Origin: Lachnospiraceae bacterium
GTDB lineage: Bacteria; Bacillota; Clostridia; Lachnospirales; Lachnospiraceae
DNA: 64,000 nt
Direction: 5' to 3'
Assembly: GCA_900759665.1 (NCBI GenBank)
Contig: CAAEWE010000050.1
Span: forward strand, 1-64,000
A program made the translations under genes and the position numbers. Below, in pieces: positions 17,811 through 27,500 of this stretch. Under the pieces are notes generated by a model. That model did not search any database and was not told where the DNA came from. It worked only from the letters and a program-made list of their open reading frames with translations. Numbering within the stretch: position 1 is the stretch's first letter; every line of letters begins with the position of its first letter.

Positions 17811-18830
17811 ATGCGTAAAAAAAAGACCTATGTATTTAATATTATATTAATGATCGTGGTTCTGTCTTTTACCTTTTATACACTTTTTCATGGAGAAGAT
17901 CTGAGGGAGATCTTGTCTGTTTTAAAAAAAGCAGATAAAAGCTGGCTTTTATTTGCTGCTGCGTTTGCGGTAGCATATCTGGTTCTGCAGGCAGTATCCC
18001 TGAAAGTGATCGTACAGTCAGCAGGAACATCTATGAAGCTTAAGGATGGCGTGAAATATACTTTTATTGGATTTTTGTTTAATGCCATTACACCGTCAGC
18101 CAGTGGAGGACAGCCTATGCAGGTGTATTATATGCGCCAGGATGGCGTGTCTGTCGGAGTTTCTTCTGTGGCACTTTTGTTCTGGACGATTATTTACAAG
18201 GTGGCATTGATAGTCATAGAAGGGATAGTAATCCTGTTTTTCCGGGGCTTTCTTCATCAGTATCTTGGTCATTATTACTGGCTTTTTGTGTTGGGAATGG
18301 CGGTCAATCTGGTGTCCATTGTTTTGTACTCTATTGTGGTTTTTTCCAGGAACGGTGTACGGAATCTGGCACATCTTGGCACCTGGATCTGCCATAAACT
18401 GCGAATCATCCGCAACAAAAAACGCTTTATGGAGCGGCTGGATCACTCTCTGGAATTGTATCAGGAGGGAGCCGTGTATATGAGAACACACTGGGAGATG
18501 TTCTTTGTGGTGTTGGGAATTACCGTGCTGCAGAGACTCAGTTTCTTTGCAGTGACCTGGTTTGTCTGTCTTGCTCTGGGACAACATGGCGCATCTCCGT
18601 GGGAGGTTGTGATGCTGCAGAGTTTTGTGGCAGTCTGTATTGACATTTTGCCAATGCCCGGTGGGGTTGGTGTTAATGAAGGCTTTTTCGTGACCTTGTT
18701 CAAACAGATCATGAGCAGGAGCACAGCGGTATCTGCAATGCTGTTAAGCCGTGGCGTGAATTTTTATATTCTGATGATCATTGGAGCGGTAGTGGCGGTT
18801 TATACCAGTGCCAGAAAGGTTACGGAGTAG
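17811..18830 (+). CDS. Lysylphosphatidylglycerol synthase-TM / UPF0104 family protein
   Basis: A 339-residue membrane protein with about eight membrane segments, matching the flippase-like domain of MprF (UPF0104). Characteristic are NAITPSASGGQPMQVYY near residue 90 and PMPGGVGVNEGFF near 285. The MprF catalytic acyltransferase domain is absent, so it is a stand-alone lipid transporter-type protein rather than a synthase. ATG 17811 follows AAGGAGATTTT; the earlier in-frame ATG lacks a ribosome site. Confidence 0.85.
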   Translation: MRKKKTYVFNIILMIVVLSFTFYTLFHGEDLREILSVLKKADKSWLLFAAAFAVAYLVLQAVSLKVIVQSAGTSMKLKDGVKYTFIGFLFNAITPSASGGQPMQVYYMRQDGVSVGVSSVALLFWTIIYKVALIVIEGIVILFFRGFLHQYLGHYYWLFVLGMAVNLVSIVLYSIVVFSRNGVRNLAHLGTWICHKLRIIRNKKRFMERLDHSLELYQEGAVYMRTHWEMFFVVLGITVLQRLSFFAVTWFVCLALGQHGASPWEVVMLQSFVAVCIDILPMPGGVGVNEGFFVTLFKQIMSRSTAVSAMLLSRGVNFYILMIIGAVVAVYTSARKVTE

Positions 18831-18921
18831 ACCGGAAACATAGTGGGATGGCTGTCTTCCGGGAAAACGAGGGTGACAGTTTCAATAGGATTTACAAAGA
18901 TTGCTTAGAAAAGAGGATTTT

Positions 18922-19581
18922 ATGAGTCAGTCATATCAGATCGTTTATGAAGGAGGCAGTGACGAGATTGTAGAGAAAAAGTCCCGTTTTATTGCCCATG
19001 TATTTCCGGTGCATTCCGAGGAGGAGGCAGCCGGTCATATTGAACAGATCAGGAAGAAGTATTGGGATGCCAGACACAACTGTCATGCCTTTGTGATCGG
19101 ACCCAACAATGAGATCAGCCGGTGCAGCGATGACGGAGAACCCTCCGGAACGGCAGGAAGGCCGATTCTGGAGGTGCTGCAGGGACAAGGCATCCATGAT
19201 GTTCTTGTAGTTGTAACAAGATATTTTGGAGGCACACTTCTGGGAACCGGTGGTCTGGTACGGACATATTCCCAGGCAACGCAGGCAGGTCTGGCGGCGA
19301 GCCGGGTCATGACGAAGCAGCCGGGGCGGAAGATATCCATTGGGACAGATTACAATGGCATTGGAAAGCTCCAATATATTGTAGGGAAACGGCAGATTCC
19401 GGTAATGGACACCCGCTATGGCGAGGTGGTTGAGATGGATGTGCTGGTACCGGAGGAAGAGGTAGGAGCCTTAACAAAGGAGATTACCGAAGCGACTGCC
19501 GGAAAAGCAGAGCTTGCCATTTCAGATGAACTGTTTTTTGCGGTTCTTGATGGACAGCCCATGGTCTTTGATGGAGAATAA
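18922..19581 (+). CDS. YigZ / IMPACT family protein
   Basis: A 219-residue protein of the IMPACT/YigZ family. It has KSRFIAHV, the DARHNCHAFVIG block and SDDGEPSGTAGRPIL, followed by a DUF1949-type ferredoxin-like C-terminal domain. Eukaryotic IMPACT regulates Gcn2; the bacterial role is not settled. ATG 18922 is chosen with AGAGGA upstream rather than TTG 18901. rarA starts 74 bases after the stop. Confidence 0.92.
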   Translation: MSQSYQIVYEGGSDEIVEKKSRFIAHVFPVHSEEEAAGHIEQIRKKYWDARHNCHAFVIGPNNEISRCSDDGEPSGTAGRPILEVLQGQGIHDVLVVVTRYFGGTLLGTGGLVRTYSQATQAGLAASRVMTKQPGRKISIGTDYNGIGKLQYIVGKRQIPVMDTRYGEVVEMDVLVPEEEVGALTKEITEATAGKAELAISDELFFAVLDGQPMVFDGE

Positions 19582-19655
19582 GCCCTGGGGCAGCAGGGAT
19601 AGACAGAAAACAAACGACTAAAATATCATATGATCGAAGAAAGGACAGATCAGAT

Positions 19656-20981
19656 ATGGATTTATTTGAATATATGAGAGAGCAGTCCAAGGATGACGAT
19701 GCACCCTTAGCATCCCGGATGCGTCCGAGGACGCTGGATGAGGTGGTGGGACAGGAGCATATTGTGGGAAAGAACCGGCTTTTATACCGTGCGATCCAGG
19801 CAGACAAGTTAAGCTCCGTGATCTTTTACGGCCCGCCGGGAACCGGAAAGACGACACTTGCCAAGGTCATTGCCAATACTACCAGTGCCGTGTTTCGTCA
19901 GGTGAATGCCACCTCCGCAGGTAAAAAGGACATGGAAGAGGTGGTACAGGAGGCAAAGAATCAGGCAGGTATGTATGGCAAAAAAACGATCCTGTTTGTA
20001 GACGAGATTCATCGTTTTAACAAGGGACAGCAGGATTATCTCCTTCCCTATGTGGAGGATGGTACGGTGATCCTGATCGGAGCCACCACAGAGAATCCTT
20101 ATTTTGAGGTAAACAGTGCGTTGATCTCCCGCTCGGTGATCTTTGAGTTAAAGCCTCTCACGAAGGAGGACATCCGTCAGCTTTTATTCCGTGCCGTGGA
20201 GGACAAAGAGCGTGGCATGGGAAGCTACCGGGCTGTGCTGGAACCGGATGCGGCAGATTTTCTGGCAGATGTGGCAAATGGAGACGCCAGAAGTGCCCTC
20301 AATGCACTGGAGCTGGGGGTGCTTTCCACAGAGCGGGGCGCAGACGACCGGATTCACATTACCATGGAGGTGGCACAGGAATGTATCCAGAAACGGGTGC
20401 TTCGTTACGACAAAACCGGGGATAATCACTATGACACGATCTCTGCATTTATCAAAAGCATGCGGGGATCAGATCCGGATGCCGCCATATATTATCTGGC
20501 GAGAATGCTTTATGCCGGAGAGGATGTGGCTTTTATTGCCAGACGTATTATGATCTGTGCTGCGGAGGATGTGTCCAATGCAGATCCGCAGGCACTTGTG
20601 GTTGCAACCAGCGCAGCGCAGGCAGTGGAACGGCTCGGCATGCCGGAGGCACGGATCGTGCTGGCACAGGCGGCTGCCTATGTTGCATGTGCCCCAAAGA
20701 GTAACTCGGCGATCATGGCGATCGATGAGGCAATGGATTTGGTGGCACATTCGAAAACATGTCCGATTCCGGCACATCTGCAGGATGCACATTATAAAAG
20801 TGCGGCAAAGCTGGGACATGGGATTGGATATCTGTATTCCCACGATTATCCGAATCATTATGTGCAACAGCAGTATCTGCCGGATGCTTTAAAGGATCGG
20901 ACGTTTTTCCATCTGTCCGATAACGGATATGAGAAAACAATACAGGAGCATTTTAAACGGATCGGGAAGGAGATAAAATAA
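19656..20981 (+). CDS. rarA: Replication-associated recombination AAA+ ATPase
   Basis: A 441-residue RarA/MgsA protein that acts at stalled replication forks. RMRPRTLDEVVGQEHIVG, Walker A GPPGTGKTT (about 55-63), Walker B FVDEIHRFNKGQQD and the sensor region GATTENPYFE are present, followed by the tetramerisation domain (SNADPQALVVATSAAQA). Length is normal. It is transcribed with YigZ and followed by a small membrane protein gene. Confidence 0.96.
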   Translation: MDLFEYMREQSKDDDAPLASRMRPRTLDEVVGQEHIVGKNRLLYRAIQADKLSSVIFYGPPGTGKTTLAKVIANTTSAVFRQVNATSAGKKDMEEVVQEAKNQAGMYGKKTILFVDEIHRFNKGQQDYLLPYVEDGTVILIGATTENPYFEVNSALISRSVIFELKPLTKEDIRQLLFRAVEDKERGMGSYRAVLEPDAADFLADVANGDARSALNALELGVLSTERGADDRIHITMEVAQECIQKRVLRYDKTGDNHYDTISAFIKSMRGSDPDAAIYYLARMLYAGEDVAFIARRIMICAAEDVSNADPQALVVATSAAQAVERLGMPEARIVLAQAAAYVACAPKSNSAIMAIDEAMDLVAHSKTCPIPAHLQDAHYKSAAKLGHGIGYLYSHDYPNHYVQQQYLPDALKDRTFFHLSDNGYEKTIQEHFKRIGKEIK

Positions 20982-21046
20982 ACCTTCCTGCGAAGACTTA
21001 TGTCAGCAGCTTAAGGCTTGCGGGCTGAAAGGAGTGTAAGAGAATT

Positions 21047-21439
21047 ATGGACAAATTAAAGAGAGTTTTTGCAATGATCGGAGTGGTTTTGCTTGTATTT
21101 ATGTATCTGATGACGATCATTACAGCGATCACAGCATCGGACGGTGCCCACAACTGGTTTATCGGTAGTATTATGCTGACGGTATTTGTGCCGGTGATCC
21201 TTTATGCCATCAATATGCTGATCAATATTCAGAAGAGAAACGAAGCCAATAACCGCATGCGTGAGGAAATGTATATGCGTCAGATCAAAGATGCCCTGAA
21301 AGCAAAGGCGGAGCAGGAGAAAGCACAGAAGGAAGCGCAGATGGCGGCAGCACAGGGACAGGCACAGCAGGGAGCACAGATGGCAGCAGCACAGGGACAG
21401 GCGCAGGTGGCGGCAGAGCCACAGGAGAAGGAATCGTGA
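21047..21439 (+). CDS. Small membrane protein with Ala/Gln-rich repeat tail
   Basis: A 130-residue protein with two hydrophobic segments (about 9-29 and 42-62), then a charged, coiled-coil-like stretch (NEANNRMREEMYMRQIKDAL) and an Ala/Gln tail made of two 13-residue copies of QMAAAQGQAQ plus three residues. I do not recognise a family. Its stop overlaps the GTG of the next gene by 4 bases (GTGA), so it is translationally coupled to the decarboxylase-like gene. Confidence 0.75.
   Translation: MDKLKRVFAMIGVVLLVFMYLMTIITAITASDGAHNWFIGSIMLTVFVPVILYAINMLINIQKRNEANNRMREEMYMRQIKDALKAKAEQEKAQKEAQMAAAQGQAQQGAQMAAAQGQAQVAAEPQEKES
21338..21402 (+). repeat. Two 26-bp direct repeats, 39-bp period
   Basis: CAGATGGCRGCAGCACAGGG recurs at 21338 and 21377 within the tail of the small membrane protein gene, with one base difference over 26. 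The period of 39 bases equals 13 codons. Confidence 0.85.
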
Positions 21440-22833
21440 GAACACCGGTTGCTGATTTTATTGACAGTTATATTGCCGGAGACGGTGTAAGAGCGCATAT
21501 GCCGGGGCATAAGGGAGCAGGTCCGTTAGGGGTCGAAGTGAGAGATATTACGGAGATTGCCGGGGCAGATGTCCTGTCGGAGTCTGTGGGGATTCTGGGA
21601 GAAAGCCAGCAAAATGCCTGTACGTTATTTGGGACAGGTGCGACCCTGTATTCTACGGAGGGCTCTTCTCTGGCGGTAAAAGCCATGCTTTACAGCGTGA
21701 TGATGCACTGGAAACGCTGTGTAAAGGAAATGGAATACAGTAGACCGTTTATCCTGGCTGCAAGGAATGTTCACCGGGCTATGCTGGATGGCTGTGCTCT
21801 GTTAGATCTGGATCTGGAATTTATCCGGAGCAGTCAGGCACAGGGACTGTGCTCTGCCGTTGTGACAGCGCAGGAGGTAGAACAGAGCCTGAAAGCCTGT
21901 GAGAAGCTTCCGGCGGCAGTTTATCTCACCTCTCCGGATTATCTCGGAGTGCAGAGTGAAATTGCGGCGATCGCAGAGGTCTGTCACAAATACGGAACAC
22001 TGCTGGCGGTGGACAATGCTCATGGTGCTTATCTGGCATTTCTGGAGGAAAGTAAGCATCCCATTCATCTGGGAGCTGATATCTGCTGTGATTCAGCACA
22101 TAAGACGTTGCCAGTTCTGACCGGAGGTGCATATCTTCATTTACATGAAAATATCGTGTCCGAAATATTGGACAGTGCCAGAAAAGGTCTGACCATGTTT
22201 GGATCCACCAGCCCTTCTTATCTGATCCTGCAGTCGTTAGATCTGTGCAATGTATATCTGGAACAAAAGTTTCGCAGGGAGCTGGCGGAATGCGTGGAAA
22301 AGGTCCGGCAGTTTAAAAAGGCGGCCGGAGACAGGGGGCTTCACATTATGGAGGGAGAACCCTTAAAGATTGTTATTGATACCGGAGCATCGGGATATGA
22401 TGGAGAAGAGATTGCGGGGGAGCTTCGGGAGTTTGTCTGCTGTATCGGGGAGAGGAAACGCTTCGGGATCGAATGTGAATTTGCAGATCATCATACGGTT
22501 GTGTTTATGATGAGTCCGCAGAATGGACCGGAGGACTGGCAGATGCTGTATCGCTGGCTGGATCGGTCAAGACTGCTGAAGCCCGGGAAGGCATTTGCAC
22601 CGGCAAAGACTCTGGGAGAGGAACATGCTGTCCGCCGGATGACGATCCGGGATGCTGTCTTTGCAGAATCTGAGATCATACCGGTTCGTGAGGCGGAGGG
22701 GAGGATCCTGGCACAGGAAACCGTATCCTGTCCCCCGGCGATCCCGATCGCTGTCAGCGGCGAGGAGATTGACAGGAACATGATCCGTGTCTTTGAAGAG
22801 TATGGAATCCGGGATGTATCTGTTGTCAAGTAA
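21436..22833 (+). CDS. Orn/Lys/Arg decarboxylase-family PLP enzyme
   Basis: A 465-residue fold-type I PLP enzyme of the short Gram-positive decarboxylase group, lacking the N-terminal wing domain of enterobacterial enzymes. RAHMPGHKGAG is near residue 18, the PLP-binding lysine is in CDSAHKTLPVLTGG, and a C-terminal domain carries PPAIPIAVSGEEI. The substrate (lysine, arginine or ornithine) cannot be told from motifs; a biosynthetic polyamine role is likely. It starts with GTG overlapping the upstream stop. A promoter for galM follows immediately. Confidence 0.88.
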   Translation: MRTPVADFIDSYIAGDGVRAHMPGHKGAGPLGVEVRDITEIAGADVLSESVGILGESQQNACTLFGTGATLYSTEGSSLAVKAMLYSVMMHWKRCVKEMEYSRPFILAARNVHRAMLDGCALLDLDLEFIRSSQAQGLCSAVVTAQEVEQSLKACEKLPAAVYLTSPDYLGVQSEIAAIAEVCHKYGTLLAVDNAHGAYLAFLEESKHPIHLGADICCDSAHKTLPVLTGGAYLHLHENIVSEILDSARKGLTMFGSTSPSYLILQSLDLCNVYLEQKFRRELAECVEKVRQFKKAAGDRGLHIMEGEPLKIVIDTGASGYDGEEIAGELREFVCCIGERKRFGIECEFADHHTVVFMMSPQNGPEDWQMLYRWLDRSRLLKPGKAFAPAKTLGEEHAVRRMTIRDAVFAESEIIPVREAEGRILAQETVSCPPAIPIAVSGEEIDRNMIRVFEEYGIRDVSVVK

Positions 22834-22837
22834 TGCC

Positions 22838-22866
22838 TTGTCATCTGCCGTTTGTTTTGTTATACT
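22838..22866 (+). promoter_or_regulatory. galM promoter
   Basis: TTGTCA (22838-22843), a 17-base spacer and TATACT (22861-22866), just after the decarboxylase stop. Confidence 0.65.
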
Positions 22867-22925
22867 TAATGTATTAAGTGACTGGAAACAGGGAGTTTCG
22901 CAAATTAAGGTATGGAGGCAAAAGG

Positions 22926-23981
22926 ATGAAAAAAGAACAATTTGGAACCACAAAGGACGGAAAAGAAGTAACCCGTTATACGCTGGAAAATGTAAATGGA
23001 ATGAAGGTATCATTTATTGATCTGGGGGCGGTGATCACCAATATCTGGGTGCCGGACCGGGATGGCCACATGGATGATGTGGTGCATGGATATGATGATG
23101 TGGCTTCTTATGAGGTCAACGAACCGAGCTTTGGAGCACCGGTGGGACGCTGTGCCAACCGTATTTCTGACGGTCATTTCGTGATCAATGGAGTGGAGTA
23201 TAAGCTGGATCAGAATGATTCTACCAACTGCCTTCACAGTGGATTTCTACGCTTTAATTATATGATGTATGAGGCGGAGTACGAAAGGGGAGATGGGGAG
23301 CAGGTGCTGACGTTTTCGAGGGTCAGTCCTGACGGAGAGCAGCATTTTCCCGGCACGTTTACGTACAGCATTACCTATCATCTGACCGATGACAATGAGC
23401 TGATCATTGAGTATGATGGCGTTTCGGATGCGGATACGGTTGTCAATATGACAAATCACTCTTACTTTAATCTGGGAAAAGGTGGTCATAAGGGTGGTCA
23501 GATCTTAAATCATGAGGTAAAGATTTTTGCCGGTCAGTATAATCCGGTCAATGATCTTTTGTGTCCGACCGGAGAATTTGTGGATGTCGAGGGGACACCA
23601 TTTGATTTCCGGGAGTTTAAGGTGATCGGCACTGATGTGGTACCGGATAAGAGCAGTCCGGATTATTTCAAGGGATATGATCATAATTTTGTGCTGGAGC
23701 ATGAAAAGGGAGAGGTTGTCACAGCAGCCATCTGCAGAGAGCCGCAGACAGGAAGGACTTTGACGGTGCTTACAGACCAGCCGGGCATTCAGATGTATAC
23801 GGCACCGGAGCTTTCCGGGGAGCATGGCAAGGATGGAGTGGTATATGGACCTTCCAGTGCTGTGTGTTTCGAGACACAGAATTTTCCAAATGCCATCAAT
23901 ACACCGGAGTTTCCCGATATTGTATTGAAGGCAGGAGAGCCGTACCGTCACTATACGGTATTCCGTTTTGGCACATATTAA
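22926..23981 (+). CDS. galM: Aldose 1-epimerase (galactose mutarotase)
   Basis: A 351-residue mutarotase interconverting alpha and beta anomers of galactose or glucose. It has the substrate-binding NRISDGHF arginine block, the catalytic His in TNHSYFNLG and the late glutamate in VCFETQNFPN. No signal peptide, so it acts in the cytoplasm. ATG 22926 follows GGAGGCAAAAGG. Other galactose genes are not adjacent; it has its own promoter. Confidence 0.95.
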   Translation: MKKEQFGTTKDGKEVTRYTLENVNGMKVSFIDLGAVITNIWVPDRDGHMDDVVHGYDDVASYEVNEPSFGAPVGRCANRISDGHFVINGVEYKLDQNDSTNCLHSGFLRFNYMMYEAEYERGDGEQVLTFSRVSPDGEQHFPGTFTYSITYHLTDDNELIIEYDGVSDADTVVNMTNHSYFNLGKGGHKGGQILNHEVKIFAGQYNPVNDLLCPTGEFVDVEGTPFDFREFKVIGTDVVPDKSSPDYFKGYDHNFVLEHEKGEVVTAAICREPQTGRTLTVLTDQPGIQMYTAPELSGEHGKDGVVYGPSSAVCFETQNFPNAINTPEFPDIVLKAGEPYRHYTVFRFGTY

Positions 23982-23994
23982 AATGCAAAAGTAC

Positions 23995-24024
23995 TTGACA
24001 TACACCCATTTTTAAATTTATCAT
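23995..24024 (+). promoter_or_regulatory. Promoter of the 153-aa membrane protein gene
   Basis: Consensus TTGACA (23995-24000), an 18-base spacer and TATCAT (24019-24024). Confidence 0.6.
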
Positions 24025-24057
24025 ATTCTGCATAATAAAAAGGATAGGGAAGAGAAC

Positions 24058-24519
24058 ATGAATGTTTTTCGAAAACGCCTGCGGGCAGAATTTGGAAAGA
24101 AGGTATATCGCCATTTTGTGAGCTTGTGCAAAGAGGAGCTGGATCAGAAGAAGAACAAGACTCCGGAGGAGCAGATCAAGGCGAATGAAAAAGTGGTATA
24201 TAGTGAGATGTGTGAGCAGATCCAAAGCCTGACAAAAGAGGAGATCGAAAAGAAAAAAGAGCGCCTTGCAGGCACTCTTATGGATGCTTTTCGGATTGCA
24301 CGTCAGTTTAGCTTTGTATTTGTGTTTTATGTGATTGCCAGTCTGATCCTGGCCGTTATGGGACTGGATGCCAGAGTAACCAATGTCAGTCTGGTGTTGA
24401 TGGGAATATGTTTTTTGTATAAAGTATATGAGTTTATCTGCAACCGCTTCTGTTTTGTGGATGCATATCTGATGATGCTGTACAAAACAGCACTGGAGCA
24501 GGATAATCCATCAGATTAG
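24058..24519 (+). CDS. Uncharacterised membrane protein
   Basis: A 153-residue protein: a charged, probably helical cytoplasmic N-terminal half (EELDQKKNKTPEEQIKANEK, KEEIEKKKERLAG) and two membrane segments at about residues 85-103 and 108-125. No family recognised. GGAAGAGAAC precedes the ATG. Its stop overlaps the end of the convergent HAD gene by 9 bases, and no terminator is seen between them. Confidence 0.75.
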   Translation: MNVFRKRLRAEFGKKVYRHFVSLCKEELDQKKNKTPEEQIKANEKVVYSEMCEQIQSLTKEEIEKKKERLAGTLMDAFRIARQFSFVFVFYVIASLILAVMGLDARVTNVSLVLMGICFLYKVYEFICNRFCFVDAYLMMLYKTALEQDNPSD

Positions 24520-25305
24520 TTCGAAATGCTTCATTGCTTTATAGATGCCGTCGTTTTCTACCGTATCTGTTACATAATCTACGGTATTTAAAACGGGGGC
24601 ATCACTTTTTTTCATTCCGATACTTAACCCGGCATATTCCAGCATAGGCAGATCGTTTGTGCTGTCGCCGACGGCAATGGTATCCTCCAGAGGAATGTCA
24701 AAATAATCCATCAGGAACCGGATGCCGGTTGCCTTGGAATGCCCTACGGGGATGACTTCATAGAAATCGTTGCCGCGGTCAATAAAGGTAAGCTTGTCCT
24801 TATATTTGTCCATAAAACCGGACAGATCACTTTCCGGGGTAGTGCAGAGACAGAATTTATCGTAGTGAAGCCCTCTGGTTTCTGGTGGATAATCTACACA
24901 GTGATCCGGGAAAAGAGTATGGAACTCTTTGTAGAAATCTCCGATATGTGTCCTGTAAGGAACCGTGCTGTAGTAGATCGCATGCTGCCCTTCTAACAGC
25001 CATTCCAGACGGTATTTGTGGAGGTCTTCGTAGATGGCATCTGCCAGCGGCATTGGGATCTCATCTGCCAACAGTGTTTCGCCGTGATAGCTGATGAAAG
25101 TGCCGCAGCCGCAGACAAAGCCGTCAAAACCAAGATCACTGATGTTATCATGAATTTCAGCCCAGGCTCTGCCGGAGTTGATAAAGCAGAGATGGCCATT
25201 TGCCTGAAGCTCACGGATGGCCTGGATGGCACTGTCCGGGACATAGCGTTTTTCGCCCTCGGACAGGATGGTGCCATCAATATCAAAAAAAAGAAGTTTA
25301 CGCAT
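24511..25305 (-). CDS. HAD superfamily phosphatase, Cof type
   Basis: A 264-residue Cof-like (HAD-IIB) hydrolase. Motif I is FFDIDGTIL at residues 6-14 with the nucleophile and acid Asp; the late GDSTNDLPMLEYA is motif IV, and a cap domain lies between. Typical substrates are sugar phosphates or flavin mononucleotide; this one cannot be assigned. Convergent with the upstream membrane protein gene. Confidence 0.93.
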   Translation of the reverse strand: MRKLLFFDIDGTILSEGEKRYVPDSAIQAIRELQANGHLCFINSGRAWAEIHDNISDLGFDGFVCGCGTFISYHGETLLADEIPMPLADAIYEDLHKYRLEWLLEGQHAIYYSTVPYRTHIGDFYKEFHTLFPDHCVDYPPETRGLHYDKFCLCTTPESDLSGFMDKYKDKLTFIDRGNDFYEVIPVGHSKATGIRFLMDYFDIPLEDTIAVGDSTNDLPMLEYAGLSIGMKKSDAPVLNTVDYVTDTVENDGIYKAMKHFELI

Positions 25306-25423
25306 AATGGTTTCATTCCTTTCGTATAGTCGAATAACTTATTTTCGCTGTATCAGTATAATAGAACGAAATGGATTATGCAAGAGATAGATTGTATCAG
25401 AAAGGAAAGACAGGGTTAATAAA

Positions 25424-27424
25424 ATGGATAAGAAATTTTTGCCGGTAACAAGAGAAGAAATGCTGGAACGTGGATGGGATCAGGTGGATTTTGTCTATGT
25501 CTGTGGGGATGCCTATGTGGATCATTCTTCCTTCGGGGCGGCGATCATTACCCGCGTGCTGGAGGCGCATGGTTACCGGATCGGTATGATCGCCCAGCCG
25601 GACTGGAAGGATGAAAAAAGCATACAGGTCTTTGGTATGCCCCGTCTGGGGTTTCTGGTGTCCGCGGGCAACATGGATTCCATGGTAAATCACTACACCG
25701 TGTCCAAGAAAAGAAGAAGCAGTGATGCCTATACGCCGGGAGGTATCACCGGTAAAAGACCCGACTATGCAACGATTGTATATTGCAATCTGATCCGCAG
25801 GGTGTACAAGCAGGTTCCGATCATGATCGGCGGGATAGAGGCGAGTCTTCGGAGGCTGGCTCATTACGATTACTGGTCTGACAGTCTGAAACATTCTATT
25901 CTTGTAGACTCTCAGGCAAATATTCTGATCTATGGCATGGGAGAGCTTGCAGTGGTAGAAGTAGCAGATGCACTGGAAAGCGGTATGGCCGTGGAGGATA
26001 TTACGTATGTCGAGGGAACGGCATACCGCACCAAAAATCTGGATGCGGTGTACGATGCTCAGATGCTGCCCTCTTATGAGGAGCTTTGCCGGGACAAAAG
26101 AGCGTATGCAGAGAGCTTTTACACCCAGTACTGCAATACAGATCACTTCACGGCCAAATGCCTTGTAGAAAAATATAACGACCACCTTTATGTGGTGCAG
26201 AATCCTCCGGCGAGACCATTGAGCCAGATGGAGTTAGACGATGTGTATGCACTGCCGTATATGCGCGCTTATCATCCATCCTATGAGGTGGCAGGCGGGG
26301 TGCCGGCACTGCAGGAGATCAAATTCAGCCTCACCAGCAACCGGGGATGCTTCGGCGGCTGCAGTTTTTGTGCACTGACCTTCCATCAGGGACGGATCCT
26401 GCAGACAAGAAGTCATGAATCGATCCTTGCCGAGGCCGAGGAAATGATCAAGGATCCGGATTTTAAAGGATATATCCATGATGTGGGCGGCCCTACCGGT
26501 AATTTCCGTCATACTTCCTGCGAGAAGCAGTTAAAGTACGGAGTATGTACCAATAAACAGTGTCTGTTTCCAAAGCCGTGTAAGAACCTGATCGTGGATC
26601 ACTCGGACTATTTGAAGCTTTTAAGAAAGCTTCGTGCCTTGCCGGGGGTCAAAAAGGTCTTTATCCGGTCCGGGATCCGTTTCGATTATGTGATGGAGGA
26701 CAAGGACGATTCCTTTATCCGGGAGCTTTGCAAATATCATATCAGCGGACAGCTTCGTGTGGCACCGGAGCATGTGGCGGATCGGGTGCTGCATTATATG
26801 GGAAAGCCCGAAAATGCAGTGTATGAGAGCTTTGTGAAAAGATACCAGCGGGTCAACAAAATGACCGGAAAGAAACAGTTTCTGGTGCCGTATCTGATGT
26901 CCTCCCATCCAGGCTCCGGTCTTTCGGAAGCGGTAGAGCTGGCAGAATATCTGCGGGATCTGGGTTATATGCCGGAGCAGGTACAGGACTTTTATCCGAC
27001 TCCGTCTACATTGTCCACCTGTATGTACTATACCGGTCTGGACCCGAGAACCATGGAGAAGGTTTATGTGCCGGTGAACCCTCATGAAAAGGCAATGCAG
27101 CGTGCCCTGATGCAGTATCGCAATCCTCATAACTATGATCTGGTAAAGGAAGCCCTGATAAAGGCGGGCAGAGAAGATCTGATCGGTTTTGGACCGGAAT
27201 GCCTGATCCATCCACGGAAGGAGAAGTGGATGGAAGAAAAATGGGATGACCGCCACAGCCATGGAAAGAACAAAAAGGGGAATGGAAGAGCAGAAAAAGG
27301 CAGTCAGGATCGCAGGGACAACGGAAATAAAAAGAATAAGCAGAATAGCAAAAGAAACGAAAAAAGTGGTGGACGGCAAAAGGCACAGAAAAGCAGCCAC
27401 AGGAAAAACACGAAAAAACGATAA
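25424..27424 (+). CDS. YgiQ family radical SAM protein
   Basis: A 666-residue radical SAM protein. The N-terminal domain (DFVYVCGDAYVDHSSFG) is of the YgiQ type, and the cluster motif is CFGGCSFC near residue 309. The reaction is unknown for this family. The last 70 residues are a Lys/Arg/Asn/Gly-rich tail (KNKKNKQNSKRNEKSGGRQK), disordered and basic, perhaps nucleic-acid binding. Length without the tail is usual. Confidence 0.93.
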   Translation: MDKKFLPVTREEMLERGWDQVDFVYVCGDAYVDHSSFGAAIITRVLEAHGYRIGMIAQPDWKDEKSIQVFGMPRLGFLVSAGNMDSMVNHYTVSKKRRSSDAYTPGGITGKRPDYATIVYCNLIRRVYKQVPIMIGGIEASLRRLAHYDYWSDSLKHSILVDSQANILIYGMGELAVVEVADALESGMAVEDITYVEGTAYRTKNLDAVYDAQMLPSYEELCRDKRAYAESFYTQYCNTDHFTAKCLVEKYNDHLYVVQNPPARPLSQMELDDVYALPYMRAYHPSYEVAGGVPALQEIKFSLTSNRGCFGGCSFCALTFHQGRILQTRSHESILAEAEEMIKDPDFKGYIHDVGGPTGNFRHTSCEKQLKYGVCTNKQCLFPKPCKNLIVDHSDYLKLLRKLRALPGVKKVFIRSGIRFDYVMEDKDDSFIRELCKYHISGQLRVAPEHVADRVLHYMGKPENAVYESFVKRYQRVNKMTGKKQFLVPYLMSSHPGSGLSEAVELAEYLRDLGYMPEQVQDFYPTPSTLSTCMYYTGLDPRTMEKVYVPVNPHEKAMQRALMQYRNPHNYDLVKEALIKAGREDLIGFGPECLIHPRKEKWMEEKWDDRHSHGKNKKGNGRAEKGSQDRRDNGNKKNKQNSKRNEKSGGRQKAQKSSHRKNTKKR

Positions 27425-27450
27425 ATTTAAGAAAAATTTAATGACAAGGA

Positions 27451-27477
27451 TAAACTTTCGTGAGAAATATACGATAT
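27451..27477 (+). promoter_or_regulatory. Sigma-28 (SigD/FliA) type promoter
   Basis: TAAACTTT (27451-27458), exactly 11 bases, then TACGATAT (27470-27477), against the motility sigma factor consensus TAAAGTTT-N11-GCCGATAA. It lies 24 bases before the FliD-like gene's start codon. Confidence 0.7.
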
Positions 27478-27500
27478 ACTATATAGAGAAGGAGGTATTT

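Noticed and set aside
21338..21402. CRISPR-like repeat
   Set aside because: Only two copies, in frame with codons of a protein tail; no spacers. No CRISPR array was seen anywhere in the window.
25397..26185. A 262-codon frame opposite the YgiQ gene, and a 259-codon one at 26621-27400
   Set aside because: They lie fully antisense to a well-supported gene, show no family pattern and have no ribosome site.
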